DNA of 64,000 bases, taken from Microbispora bryophytorum. GTDB lineage: Bacteria > Actinomycetota > Actinomycetes > Streptosporangiales > Streptosporangiaceae. The notes below the pieces were generated by a model that saw only the letters and a program-made list of their open reading frames with translations, did no database searches and was not told the origin of the DNA. This document shows positions 1 to 8,413 of the stretch, one piece after another; within the stretch, counting starts at the first letter, position 1; every line of letters starts with the position of its first letter. The stretch lies in NCBI RefSeq assembly GCF_006874465.1, contig NZ_VIRL01000005.1:248001-312000 (forward strand), in the 5' to 3' direction. The translations under genes were made by a program, and so were the position numbers.

Positions 1-2
1 CC

Positions 3-89
3 CAGATCCCGCTCTTCCTGGCCGAGCCGCTGGCCCCCGGCGACGCCACCCCCCTCGCCCGGGCTGTACGGCTCGGGCTCGGCGGCTGA
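3..89 (+). CDS. C-terminal fragment of an unknown protein
   Basis: The third frame is open from the left edge to a TGA at 87-89 and encodes 28 residues ending RLGLGG, rich in Ala, Pro and Leu with normal actinobacterial codon bias. The gene starts outside the window, so no domain can be assigned. It is read as coding because the frame has a GC-rich third position and is followed by a small hairpin. Family unknown. Confidence 0.4.
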   Translation, partial: QIPLFLAEPLAPGDATPLARAVRLGLGG

Positions 90-94
90 CCGGC

Positions 95-109
95 GCGGCT
101 TCGGGCCGC
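95..109 (+). terminator. small hairpin after the left-edge gene
   Basis: GCGGC-TTCGG-GCCGC forms a 5-bp stem with a UUCG-like loop, 5 nt after the upstream stop codon. It has no T-tract. It is short and may be chance in GC-rich DNA. Confidence 0.25.
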
Positions 110-173
110 ACTACCGCGGAGGCGGCGGGCACGGGCCGCTCCCAGCGGATCTCGGCGGATCTCGGCGGCGAGG

Positions 174-611
174 TCAGTGCGAGTGGATCTCTTCGTGAGC
201 CTCTTCGAGAGAACGCTCCTCCAGGATCGCCGCGACCCCACTCGCGAAGTTGGAGCACTCGAAGATGTCCTCGTGCGGGCAGGCCAAGCCGTGGGCGATG
301 GCGGTGCGGGCCACCTGAGCCCGGGCGATCCGTTGATCCAGCTCGGCGAGCTTGCGGTGGTACAGCTCCCGCCAGCCGTCGCCGGCCGGCGAGCGGGACG
401 CGACGAACGTCTTGACCTCGCGCAGCGTGAAACCGACATCCCGCAGCATCAAGACCACACCGACCAGCCCGACCGCCGACGGCGGATAACGCCGTTGGCC
501 CGAGACCCGGGCCGGCGCCGGCAGCAGGCCGAGCTCCTCCCAGTAGCGCAGAGCGGAGGTGGCCACACCCGTGCGGCGCGCCAGCTCACCGATCGTCAAC
601 CGCTCGTCCAT
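174..611 (-). CDS. MerR-family transcriptional regulator
   Basis: A 145-aa protein. The N-terminus (LTIGELARRTGVATSALRYWEE, residues ~5-26) is the typical MerR winged helix-turn-helix, followed by RRYPPSAV and a dimerisation helix (residues ~75-110). The C-terminus has two cysteines around His-Glu (ACPHEDIFECSNF), which could bind a metal or sense redox, although the spacing does not match a named sensor I can recall. The ATG at 611 is chosen because the longer frame upstream is antisense to the methyltransferase. It is divergent from that methyltransferase, with a dyad between them that it probably binds. MerR proteins usually activate the divergent promoter when they bind an effector; the effector is unknown. 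Confidence 0.9.
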   Translation of the reverse strand: MDERLTIGELARRTGVATSALRYWEELGLLPAPARVSGQRRYPPSAVGLVGVVLMLRDVGFTLREVKTFVASRSPAGDGWRELYHRKLAELDQRIARAQVARTAIAHGLACPHEDIFECSNFASGVAAILEERSLEEAHEEIHSH

Positions 612-614
612 TGA

Positions 615-632
615 CTTCAAGCGTACTTGAAG
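615..632. promoter_or_regulatory. MerR-type operator dyad
   Basis: CTTCAAG-CGTA-CTTGAAG is a perfect 7-bp inverted repeat with a 4-bp spacer, lying 3 bp from the merR start and 16 bp before the methyltransferase start. Its position and symmetry fit a MerR dimer controlling both genes. That the regulator binds here is inferred. Confidence 0.65.
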
Positions 633-648
633 CCGTTGACTGGCGATC

Positions 649-1377
649 ATGCGGACAGCGGGTGCGTCTCTCAAGCAACGCGTGATCAGATACCTGGTGG
701 GCCAGGCCCATCGTCCCCGGGGCGTCGTCGGGTGGGCGAACGGCTGGATGTTCGCCCACCGCCCTTCCAACCGGAAGCGCAACATCTGGGCGGTGTCGCT
801 GCTGGACGTGCAGCCTGCCGACCGGGTGCTCGAGGTCGGCTTCGGTCCCGGCATCGCCATCGCCGAGTGCGCCGCCCGCGCCATCCGGGGCCACGTCTTC
901 GGCGTCGACCACTCGCAGACCATGGTCCGGCGGGCCGCCCGTCGCAACGCCGCCGCCATCCGCGCCGGCCGCGTCCACCTCGCGCACGCCACCGTGGAGC
1001 GGCTGCCGAGCTTCGGCGATCCACTCGACGCGATCCTCGCGGTCAACTCCGTGGGGTTCTGGCCCGACCCGGTGGAGCGGCTTCGCGAGCTGCGCCGCCT
1101 GCTCCGGCCCGGGGGACGCATCGCGCTCGTCAGCCAGCCGCGCTGCCCTCCTGCCGCACGGAACAGTGCTGCCCGGAACAGTGCCACCAGGAACCGTGCT
1201 GCCCGGGACACCACGGCCCGGGACACCACGGCCCGGGACACCACGGCCCGGGCCGCCCAAGAGCTTCAGGACCTGCTCACCCGGGCCGGCTTCACCGGCC
1301 TGCGGGTCGAGACCCTCGACCTCGACCCGCCCGTCGCCTGCGTCCTCGCCGCCGATCCAGCCGGCAGGCCGTCATGA
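649..1377 (+). CDS. class I SAM-dependent methyltransferase with pentapeptide insert
   Basis: A 242-aa protein with a Rossmann methyltransferase fold. Motif I is VLEVGFGPGIAI (residues ~60-71), followed by the acidic FGVDHS (motif II) and LLRPGGRIALVSQP (post-motif region). It belongs to the ubiE/Methyltransf_11-like group; the substrate cannot be read from sequence. Between the core and the C-terminal strand (residues ~169-204) there are seven imperfect Ala-Ala-Arg-x-x units encoded by a 15-nt tandem repeat, which is not part of the family fold and may be a flexible linker. It is divergent from the MerR gene and probably its target. No strong Shine-Dalgarno is seen before the ATG. Confidence 0.85.
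   Translation: MRTAGASLKQRVIRYLVGQAHRPRGVVGWANGWMFAHRPSNRKRNIWAVSLLDVQPADRVLEVGFGPGIAIAECAARAIRGHVFGVDHSQTMVRRAARRNAAAIRAGRVHLAHATVERLPSFGDPLDAILAVNSVGFWPDPVERLRELRRLLRPGGRIALVSQPRCPPAARNSAARNSATRNRAARDTTARDTTARDTTARAAQELQDLLTRAGFTGLRVETLDLDPPVACVLAADPAGRPS
1153..1257 (+). repeat. 15-nt tandem repeat (7 units) inside the methyltransferase
   Basis: Seven 15-nt units encode AARNS, AARNS, ATRNR, AARDT, TARDT, TARDT and TARAA. The last three DNA units are nearly identical (gcccgggacaccacg) while the first ones have diverged, so the array looks like recent in-frame expansion. The reading frame is kept. Confidence 0.9.
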
Positions 1378-1415
1378 CCGCCAGGACACGCGAGATGACC
1401 GGTGCCCGGGAGAGG

Positions 1416-3107
<1,692 letters not shown>

Positions 3108-3196
3108 CTACAAGCCCGGGCGTGATCTCGTCCAATCCTTTTTCCGGCCCTCCGATCAGCAGATGGACCGGGCGACGCGGGTAGTAGTCTGCGTTC

Positions 3197-3376
3197 ATGT
3201 TCCACCGCAAACCCCTCGAAGAGCGCATCGCCGAGCGCGTCGCCAAGCGGCCTCCGCTCAAGGAGGGCAAGCACTTCGAGCACCGCCCCGCGCTGATCGT
3301 GTTCTGCGTGGTCATCGCGCTGGTCGCGCTGAAGATCGTGGGCGCGTTCGCCCTCATGAAGTGGGGCGTCAAGTAG
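3197..3376 (+). CDS. small single-span membrane protein
   Basis: A 59-aa ORF beginning MFHRKPLEERIAERVAKR. It has a charged cytoplasmic N-terminus (residues 1-30), one hydrophobic helix (ALIVFCVVIALVALKIVGAFAL, ~32-53) and a short KWGVK tail. It sits alone on the plus strand between two minus-strand genes, 130 bp from the monooxygenase leader start. Codon usage is typical for the genome. No family is recognised. The predicted topology is a membrane anchor with a basic/acidic amphipathic N-terminus. No good Shine-Dalgarno is visible. Confidence 0.6.
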   Translation: MFHRKPLEERIAERVAKRPPLKEGKHFEHRPALIVFCVVIALVALKIVGAFALMKWGVK

Positions 3377-3386
3377 GCCCCCCGCC

Positions 3387-4304
3387 TTACTCGGTGGATC
3401 GGACGCCGGCGTCTCCCGGACCGGCAGAGGGCAGCAGCGCGTCGCCGAGCATCCGCCAGTACGGCAGCGCGGACCGCCCCGGCTCGATCCCGATGACCTG
3501 GATCGCGACGTGGTCGGCGCCCGCGTCGAGGTGCGCGCGGAGCTTGGCCACGATGGTGTCGAGGTCGCCCCAGAACACCAGGTCGTCGATGAGACGGTCG
3601 CTGCCGCCGCCCGTGATCTCCTCATCGGCGTACCCCAGCCGCCGGAACTTGGCGATGTTGTACGGCGTGTTCAGGTAACGGTGGAGGTGCTCGCGCGCGG
3701 CCGCACGGGCCCTGGCGGGGTCGGACTCGAACAGCACCGCGTGTTCGACGCCCAGGAACGCGTCCGGCCCGAGAATCTCCCGCGCCTGTGCGGTGTGCGC
3801 CACGGTGACGTGATAGGTGAGCGCGCCGGCGGAGCGGTCACGGGCCAGTTCGAGCATCTTGGGCCCGTACGCCGCGAGGATGCGGCGCATCGGCGTCCGC
3901 GGCAGCGGGTTGGGCGTCGTCAGCCCGTCCATCTCGTCGAGGTAGCCGGCCATCGCCGCCAGCGGCGTGATCCCCGGCCGCGGCACGCCGCCGAACCCCA
4001 GGCCCAGCACGTGCCGCCCGGGGTAGGCGTCGGCCAGGAGCAGCGCGGCGCCGTACGCCCTGGGGGCCTCGCGCGACCAGATCTGCGCGATGCCGTTGAC
4101 GACGGTGATCCGCCGCGTGCAGGAGAGCAGGTAACCGGCGTGCGTGAACGCCTCACGCCCCGCCAGCTCCGGGATCCAGAACGCGGGCCATCCCCGGTCC
4201 TCCAGTTCCTGCACCGACTCGCGCATCCGCGCGGCCGGTTGGTGCTCGAAGTCGAAGGTGTAGATCCCGAACCTGCCCAGATCCAGGCCGTCGAGGTCGC
4301 CCAT
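3387..4304 (-). CDS. LLM-class F420-dependent oxidoreductase
   Basis: A 305-aa luciferase-like (bacterial luciferase/F420 TIM-barrel) protein. Hallmarks are GWPAFWIPE near residue 34, the conserved GRHVLGLGFGG (~90) and FLGVEHAVLFESDPARARA in the middle. It resembles the TIGR03620-type F420-dependent family of actinobacteria, which carry out hydride transfer with cofactor F420; the substrate is unknown. The ATG at 4304 is selected by GAGGAG 7 nt upstream rather than the earlier in-frame start. It lies downstream of arsR-like 4410-4742 on the same strand, with a palindromic operator between them, so its expression is probably repressed by that ArsR protein. Confidence 0.88.
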   Translation of the reverse strand: MGDLDGLDLGRFGIYTFDFEHQPAARMRESVQELEDRGWPAFWIPELAGREAFTHAGYLLSCTRRITVVNGIAQIWSREAPRAYGAALLLADAYPGRHVLGLGFGGVPRPGITPLAAMAGYLDEMDGLTTPNPLPRTPMRRILAAYGPKMLELARDRSAGALTYHVTVAHTAQAREILGPDAFLGVEHAVLFESDPARARAAAREHLHRYLNTPYNIAKFRRLGYADEEITGGGSDRLIDDLVFWGDLDTIVAKLRAHLDAGADHVAIQVIGIEPGRSALPYWRMLGDALLPSAGPGDAGVRSTE

Positions 4305-4338
4305 CGATGATCTCCTCACGCTCGTCTCCACACCCAGT

Positions 4339-4370
4339 ACATATCGAAGTATCGCAGATTATCGATATGT
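4339..4370. promoter_or_regulatory. ArsR-type operator upstream of the LLM oxidoreductase
   Basis: ACATATCGA and TCGATATGT form a perfect 9-bp inverted repeat separated by 14 bp, in an AT-rich pocket 35 bp upstream of the LLM start. The size and AT-rich dyad are typical of ArsR-family operators. The proposed binder is the adjacent ArsR protein. Confidence 0.6.
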
Positions 4371-4409
4371 GGTGCGATGCGGAGTCCCTCGTCGTGCGGC
4401 GTCGCGGTT

Positions 4410-4742
4410 CTAGAGCGTCTCCATCAAGATGGCGAAGAGCTGGGCGATGCGCTGATCGTCGCGCTTGTAGTGGGTCCACTTGCCCACCCGTGTGGCCTTC
4501 ACCAGGCCCGCCCGTTGCAGCTCGGCCATGTATGCCGACACCGTCGACTGTGCGAGTCCCGCCCTGGCCTGGATGTGGCTCACGCACACGCCGACTTCGG
4601 CCGGATCGGCGATCGCCTCCTCCAGCGGGAAGTGACGCTCCGGCTCACGCAGCCACATCAGCATCTGCAACCGCACCGGGTTCGACAGCGCGCGCAACGC
4701 GTCGACCAGCCCGGGATCCGGTGAGATCGCAGTCTCCTCCAT
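4410..4742 (-). CDS. ArsR-family winged-helix repressor
   Basis: A 110-aa protein with a core ArsR wHTH: ALRALSNPVRLQMLMWLRE (dimer/DNA region), AGLAQSTVSAYMAELQRAGLV (recognition helix, ~61-81) and TRVGKWTHYKRDD (wing). It has no Cys pair of the arsenic or cadmium sites; the single Cys in VGVCVSH suggests a non-metal or thiol-sensing role. It precedes the LLM oxidoreductase on the same strand, and palindromes flank the gene on both sides (4339-4370 and 4780-4800). It probably represses itself and the oxidoreductase. Confidence 0.9.
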   Translation of the reverse strand: MEETAISPDPGLVDALRALSNPVRLQMLMWLREPERHFPLEEAIADPAEVGVCVSHIQARAGLAQSTVSAYMAELQRAGLVKATRVGKWTHYKRDDQRIAQLFAILMETL

Positions 4743-4779
4743 GAACCCAGGCTACAGCTCCCCCACCGATAGTTCGCAT

Positions 4780-4800
4780 TTCCTCGATTTGATCGAGGAA
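4780..4800. promoter_or_regulatory. palindrome upstream of arsR-like gene
   Basis: TTCCTCGAT-TTG-ATCGAGGAA is a perfect 9-bp inverted repeat directly after the L,D-transpeptidase stop codon (4801) and 38 bp upstream of the ArsR start. It shares the TCGAT core with the 4339-4370 dyad. It may be an autoregulatory operator or a transcription terminator of the transpeptidase gene. Confidence 0.5.
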
Positions 4801-6012
4801 TCACGATTCCAGCGCGCTGCCCTGCTGCCACTTGCTGAACGGCATCTGCCAGAAGCCCCAGCCGTTGTTCCACTCCAGGATCCGGCTGGTGCCGACGATC
4901 TTGACGACGTCGCCCCGGTGGAAGTTGTCGTAGAACCACTTGGCCTGGGAGGGGCTGGCGTTGACACACCCGTGGCTCACGTTGGCCCGGCCCTGCGAGC
5001 CGACCGACCAGGGTGCGCTGTGGACGTACTCGCCGCTGTTGGAGATCCGCACGGCGTGGTTGACGACCTCCTTGTAGTAGCCGGGGTCGCCTTCCTTCTT
5101 GCCGGGGGAGATCATGGTGACGGGGTTACCGCGTTCCATGGTCAGGTGGATGCCCGTGGTGGTGGTGTACTCGCGGGTGGTCGCCATTCCGGCGCTGATC
5201 TTCATGGTCTGCACGACCTTGCCGTCGCGCCGGACCACCATCATGTGGCTCTTGGTGCTGACCGAGCTGATCCAGGCCGCACCGATCTTGATGGTCGTCG
5301 TGTGGTCCTCGAGGCCGTAGGTGTCCGGCCCGGCCTTCACGCCGGTCAGGTGCGCGGTGAACTTCACCTTCTGGTGCGCGGGCCAGTATTTGGACGTCCG
5401 GTAGATGACGTACTGGTCGTCGATCCACCGCCACGCGCCCTTGACCGGCTTCTCCGCGTCCACCTCGAGGGCCTGCTCCACGGCGGCCTTGTCCTGCACC
5501 GGCGCGTTGAACCGCACCATGATCGGCATGCCGACGCCGACGGTCTCCCCCTTGATGCCGGGCGTGACGTCCACGACCTCCAGCCCGACCTTGGGCTTGA
5601 GCGTGGTGAAGCGGCTGGTCGCGGTCGCCGGGCCGCCCTTGCCGGTGGCCTTGGCCGACACCGTGTACTTGGCCGAGGGCTTGAGCGGCTCCTTGGAGGT
5701 CCACTTGGTGTGGGTGGAGTCGAACTCACCCTCGACCGCCTCGTCGCCCGCCTGGACGACGACCTCCTCCAGCTCGCCGTCGGCGGCCGTGACGACCACG
5801 GTCTTGTCGGGGCGCACCTTCGCGCTGCCCGTCGCCGGGCTGATCGCGATCTTCGGGGCGGGGACGGCGGGCGCGGTGTCGCCGGAGTCTCCGCCCGCCG
5901 CACCCGGCGTGCCCGGCGTGCCCGCCCCGCCGGAGCATGCCGACAGAGCCGCGGTCAGCGCCACGGCGACTGCGGCGATCGGCCACCTCGAACGACTTCC
6001 AGTGCTCAGCAC
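4801..6012 (-). CDS. L,D-transpeptidase lipoprotein with Ig-like domains
   Basis: A 403-aa exported cell-wall enzyme. A lipobox LSAC (Cys26) follows a hydrophobic signal. Two Ig-like/BIG domains span ~50-250. A C-terminal YkuD catalytic domain has the SHGCVNAS signature (His347, Cys349). This is the architecture of mycobacterial LdtMt2-type enzymes that make 3-3 (mDAP-mDAP) peptidoglycan crosslinks and resist many beta-lactams except carbapenems. The GTG at 6012 is preceded by GGGGGAG. A CATAAG-AC-CTTATG dyad at 6042-6055 lies in its promoter region. It is probably monocistronic. Confidence 0.93.
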   Translation of the reverse strand: MLSTGSRSRWPIAAVAVALTAALSACSGGAGTPGTPGAAGGDSGDTAPAVPAPKIAISPATGSAKVRPDKTVVVTAADGELEEVVVQAGDEAVEGEFDSTHTKWTSKEPLKPSAKYTVSAKATGKGGPATATSRFTTLKPKVGLEVVDVTPGIKGETVGVGMPIMVRFNAPVQDKAAVEQALEVDAEKPVKGAWRWIDDQYVIYRTSKYWPAHQKVKFTAHLTGVKAGPDTYGLEDHTTTIKIGAAWISSVSTKSHMMVVRRDGKVVQTMKISAGMATTREYTTTTGIHLTMERGNPVTMISPGKKEGDPGYYKEVVNHAVRISNSGEYVHSAPWSVGSQGRANVSHGCVNASPSQAKWFYDNFHRGDVVKIVGTSRILEWNNGWGFWQMPFSKWQQGSALES

Positions 6013-6041
6013 AACTACTCCCCCATGAGCGCGAAGGGCAC

Positions 6042-6055
6042 CATAAGACCTTATG
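6042..6055. promoter_or_regulatory. dyad in the L,D-transpeptidase promoter region
   Basis: CATAAG-AC-CTTATG is a perfect 6-bp dyad 29 bp upstream of the GTG. On the minus strand it also contains TAAGGT, a possible -10. The rest of 6056-6151 shows nothing recognisable. Confidence 0.35.
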
Positions 6056-6151
6056 CGGGGTTGCCTCCTATGTTGGCATTTTCTCCAGGGCTCAGGTCAC
6101 ATTTCGGTCGCTTCTTCGGTGGACGCGTCTCTGTAGACGGTAAGGTGCACG

Positions 6152-6961
6152 TCAAGACTGATCAAGTGGCGAGTCAGCACCCGCTGCGGCGAGGGCCTGC
6201 ACATCCGCGTACGACGGAAGGCCCGTGGGCATCTGCCCGCCCGCGGCGACCGCCCGGGCGGTCTCGGTCACCGCGTGCAGGGCGGCCCGCAGCAGCAGCG
6301 ACCCGGTGCTGATCCGGCGGACGCCGAGCGCGGCCAGGCCGTCGACCGTGTGGCGGCCGGGCAGGAACAGCACGTTGAGCGGTAGATCGCCCGCGTCCAC
6401 CAGTGCCCGCACGTCGTCGTCGGCGGCGACCCCGGGGACGAACACCCCGTCGGCCCCGGCCTCGGCGAAGGCCCGCAGCCTGGCGATGGTCACCTCCAGG
6501 CCGCCGGCCCCCAGCCAGTAGGTGTCGGTGCGGGCGTTGACGAACAACCGCGGCGCCCGCGACTTGACCGCCGCGATCGTCTCGCACCGCTCGGCGAGGT
6601 CCGCCAGCGTCCCGGCCGGCCGGCCGTCCTCGATGTTGACGCCGGCCACGCCGAGGGCGGCGAGTTCGGCGGCGATCTCGGCCACCCCCTCCGGCGTCTG
6701 CGCGAAGCCGCCCTCGATGTCCACCGACACCGGGCACGGCAGCCCGGCCAGCCGCCGGGCCAGCGCCAGCGTCTCCGCCGCGGTGTCGCCGGTCGCGTCG
6801 GGTTTGCCCGCCGCCGCGGCGACGCCGAGGCTCGTGGTCCCGATCGCGGCGAACCCGGCGGCGGCCAGAACGGCCGCCGAGGCGTGGTCCCAGGCGTTGG
6901 GCAGCACCAGGGGACGCGGTGCATGATGCAGAGCCCGGAACGTCTCGGCGTGGGTGGTCAT
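6152..6961 (-). CDS. isocitrate lyase/PEP mutase-family protein
   Basis: A 269-aa TIM-barrel protein of the ICL/PEPM superfamily (PEP phosphonomutase-like, PF13714). It shows LPNAWDHASAAVLAAAGFAAIGTTSLG at ~19-45, SVDIEGGFA (the metal/PEP-site D-x-E-G-G) at ~80, GVNIEDG at ~111 and FVNARTD at ~141. Members cleave or form C-C or C-P bonds in 2-oxoacid derivatives, for example 2-methylisocitrate or oxaloacetate; the exact substrate is not deducible. Its ATG overlaps the stop of the upstream P450 gene by 4 bp (6958-6961), so the two are translationally coupled. Confidence 0.9.
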   Translation of the reverse strand: MTTHAETFRALHHAPRPLVLPNAWDHASAAVLAAAGFAAIGTTSLGVAAAAGKPDATGDTAAETLALARRLAGLPCPVSVDIEGGFAQTPEGVAEIAAELAALGVAGVNIEDGRPAGTLADLAERCETIAAVKSRAPRLFVNARTDTYWLGAGGLEVTIARLRAFAEAGADGVFVPGVAADDDVRALVDAGDLPLNVLFLPGRHTVDGLAALGVRRISTGSLLLRAALHAVTETARAVAAGGQMPTGLPSYADVQALAAAGADSPLDQS

Positions 6962-8097
6962 CGGGGTCCTTCCGTGGTGGTGGCGCCCTCCAGGTAGAGG
7001 CGGGCGGGCACACGCAGGTTCGGCGACGGTTCGTACGGAACCTGCTCGTACGGAACCTGCTCGTGCGGATTCGGGGGGCCGGCGAGGCGGTGCGCCAGCG
7101 CGGCCTCGACGACGCCCGCCGCCAGGGCGAGCGCGGTCCGCTCCCCCGGGCAGGGCCTGATCCCGCTGCCGAAACCCAGATGCCCACCGCCCCCGCCGCC
7201 CGGCTCGAAACAGGCCGGGTCGAAACAGGCCGGGTCGAAACGGCCCGGCAGGAAACGGCCGGGGTCGAAACGGCCGGGGTCGGGGAAGACGTCGGGGTCC
7301 CGGTTGGCCGCCGCCAGGTCCAGCAGGAGGACGGCCCCCGCGGGCACACGCACTCCCCCGGCCGCGGCATCCTCGGCCGCCACCCGGCGCGTGAGCCGTA
7401 CGGGCGGGTCCCACCGCAGGGTCTCGGCGAGCAGCGCCTCGACCGGCCACCGCGCGGACCAGCCGGCGGACAAGTCAGCGGACCAGCCGGAGGGCGGGCC
7501 GGCGGGCAGGCGGGCCACGGCGACGAGGGTGTTGCCCACCAGGCCCGCGGTGGCGTCGCAGGCCTGGATCAGCGCCCCCGCCACCGCGGCCAGCAGGCCG
7601 GGCTCGGGTTTCTCCCCGTCGCCGAGCGCCGCCGCGAGCACGCCCACCGCCGCATCCCCCGCGGGCGCCGCACCCGCGGCGGGCGGGAGGTGGTAGGCGG
7701 CGGCCATGGTGGTCACCGCGGCGACCACCTCCTCCCGCCGGTCCTCCGGGACGCCGAGCCGCGTGGCGAGGACGCCGACGGGGACGCGGCGGGCGATCCT
7801 TGCCATCACGTCCACACGGGCGCCGCCCGCCAGTTCGGCGCCGGTCCGATCGAACGCCTCCCGGCGCAGCCGTACGGGGTCGAGGGCGCCGAGCATCCCC
7901 GTCACGCGGGCGCGGCGGCGGCCGTGCTCGGCGCCGTTGCTGAACCTGCTCACCGCTCCCAGCAGCCAGGCCATTCCCGTTCCCGGTCGCGCGGCGGGGG
8001 CGGCGGGCACCAGAAAACGGGGATCGGCGAGCACGGACCGCACGTCCACGTGCCGGATGAGCCGCCGTTCCGGTACGGCGGGTGGATCTACTGTCAT
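6958..8097 (-). CDS. cytochrome P450 with DPGRF pentapeptide repeat insertion
   Basis: A 379-aa P450. ExxR is ETLR (225-228), the heme loop is LGFGSGIRPCPGE with ligand Cys316, and the I-helix region is ACDATAG (179-185), lacking the classical AGxDTT and so possibly altered in O2 activation. Residues 274-298 contain five DPGRF-like pentapeptides just before a Gly-rich stretch and the heme loop, and EQVPY is duplicated near 346-355; these are unusual for P450s. The gene is shorter than the usual 400-410 aa. It is the first gene of a two-gene operon with the PEP-mutase-like protein. The substrate is unknown and no ferredoxin gene is adjacent. Confidence 0.9.
   Translation of the reverse strand: MTVDPPAVPERRLIRHVDVRSVLADPRFLVPAAPAARPGTGMAWLLGAVSRFSNGAEHGRRRARVTGMLGALDPVRLRREAFDRTGAELAGGARVDVMARIARRVPVGVLATRLGVPEDRREEVVAAVTTMAAAYHLPPAAGAAPAGDAAVGVLAAALGDGEKPEPGLLAAVAGALIQACDATAGLVGNTLVAVARLPAGPPSGWSADLSAGWSARWPVEALLAETLRWDPPVRLTRRVAAEDAAAGGVRVPAGAVLLLDLAAANRDPDVFPDPGRFDPGRFLPGRFDPACFDPACFEPGGGGGGHLGFGSGIRPCPGERTALALAAGVVEAALAHRLAGPPNPHEQVPYEQVPYEPSPNLRVPARLYLEGATTTEGPR
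7202..7276 (-). repeat. 15-nt tandem repeat (5 units) within the P450 gene
   Basis: Five 15-nt units of the gggtcgaaacaggcc type encode DPGRF, DPGRF, LPGRF, DPACF and DPACF on the minus strand. A second array at about 7030-7075 (tcgtacggaacctgc, about 2.5 units) encodes the EQVPY duplication. Both keep frame. Confidence 0.9.
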
Positions 8098-8413
8098 CGG
8101 TGGCCGGGAGCCGTGGAGGCCGCCCCCTTCCCCCCTTTCTGTGGTGCTCGTCGCCTCCCCGGCAGGCTAGGGCCGTGATCCTTCGGCAACCGTCGAAAGA
8201 TGAACGTTTCACGCCTAAATGTGCGCTGTGCGGCGTATGGGCCTTTGGGTCTTCTCAAAGATCGGCCCGCGGGTTATCACAGGGCAGGAGGGTTGATCGT
8301 GATCCCCGCGCCCTTCTAGAACGTTCCACCGCTCCACGACCGGGCACCACTCGCCGGGCATCCGGCGTCGGAATCTCGTACGCCCACTGGGCACCACCGC
8401 GATGGAGGACGGC
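8098..8413. other. intergenic region between divergent P450 and secreted-protein genes
   Basis: This 316-bp region holds the divergent promoters of both genes. It includes a somewhat AT-rich stretch at 8200-8260 and a TTCTAGAACGTTCC segment near 8312. I see no convincing ORF, tRNA or riboswitch. Confidence 0.4.

Noticed and set aside
1153..1257. Short tandem repeat that could be mistaken for CRISPR
   Set aside because: The units are contiguous, 15 nt, and coding in frame, with no spacers. No CRISPR array or cas gene was seen in the window.
3112..3125. rifampicin-associated element (RAE) upstream of the monooxygenase
   Set aside because: I looked for the published RAE dyad (GGGGCTTGC...GCAAGCCCC), but only ACAAGCCCGGG occurs, without the second half.
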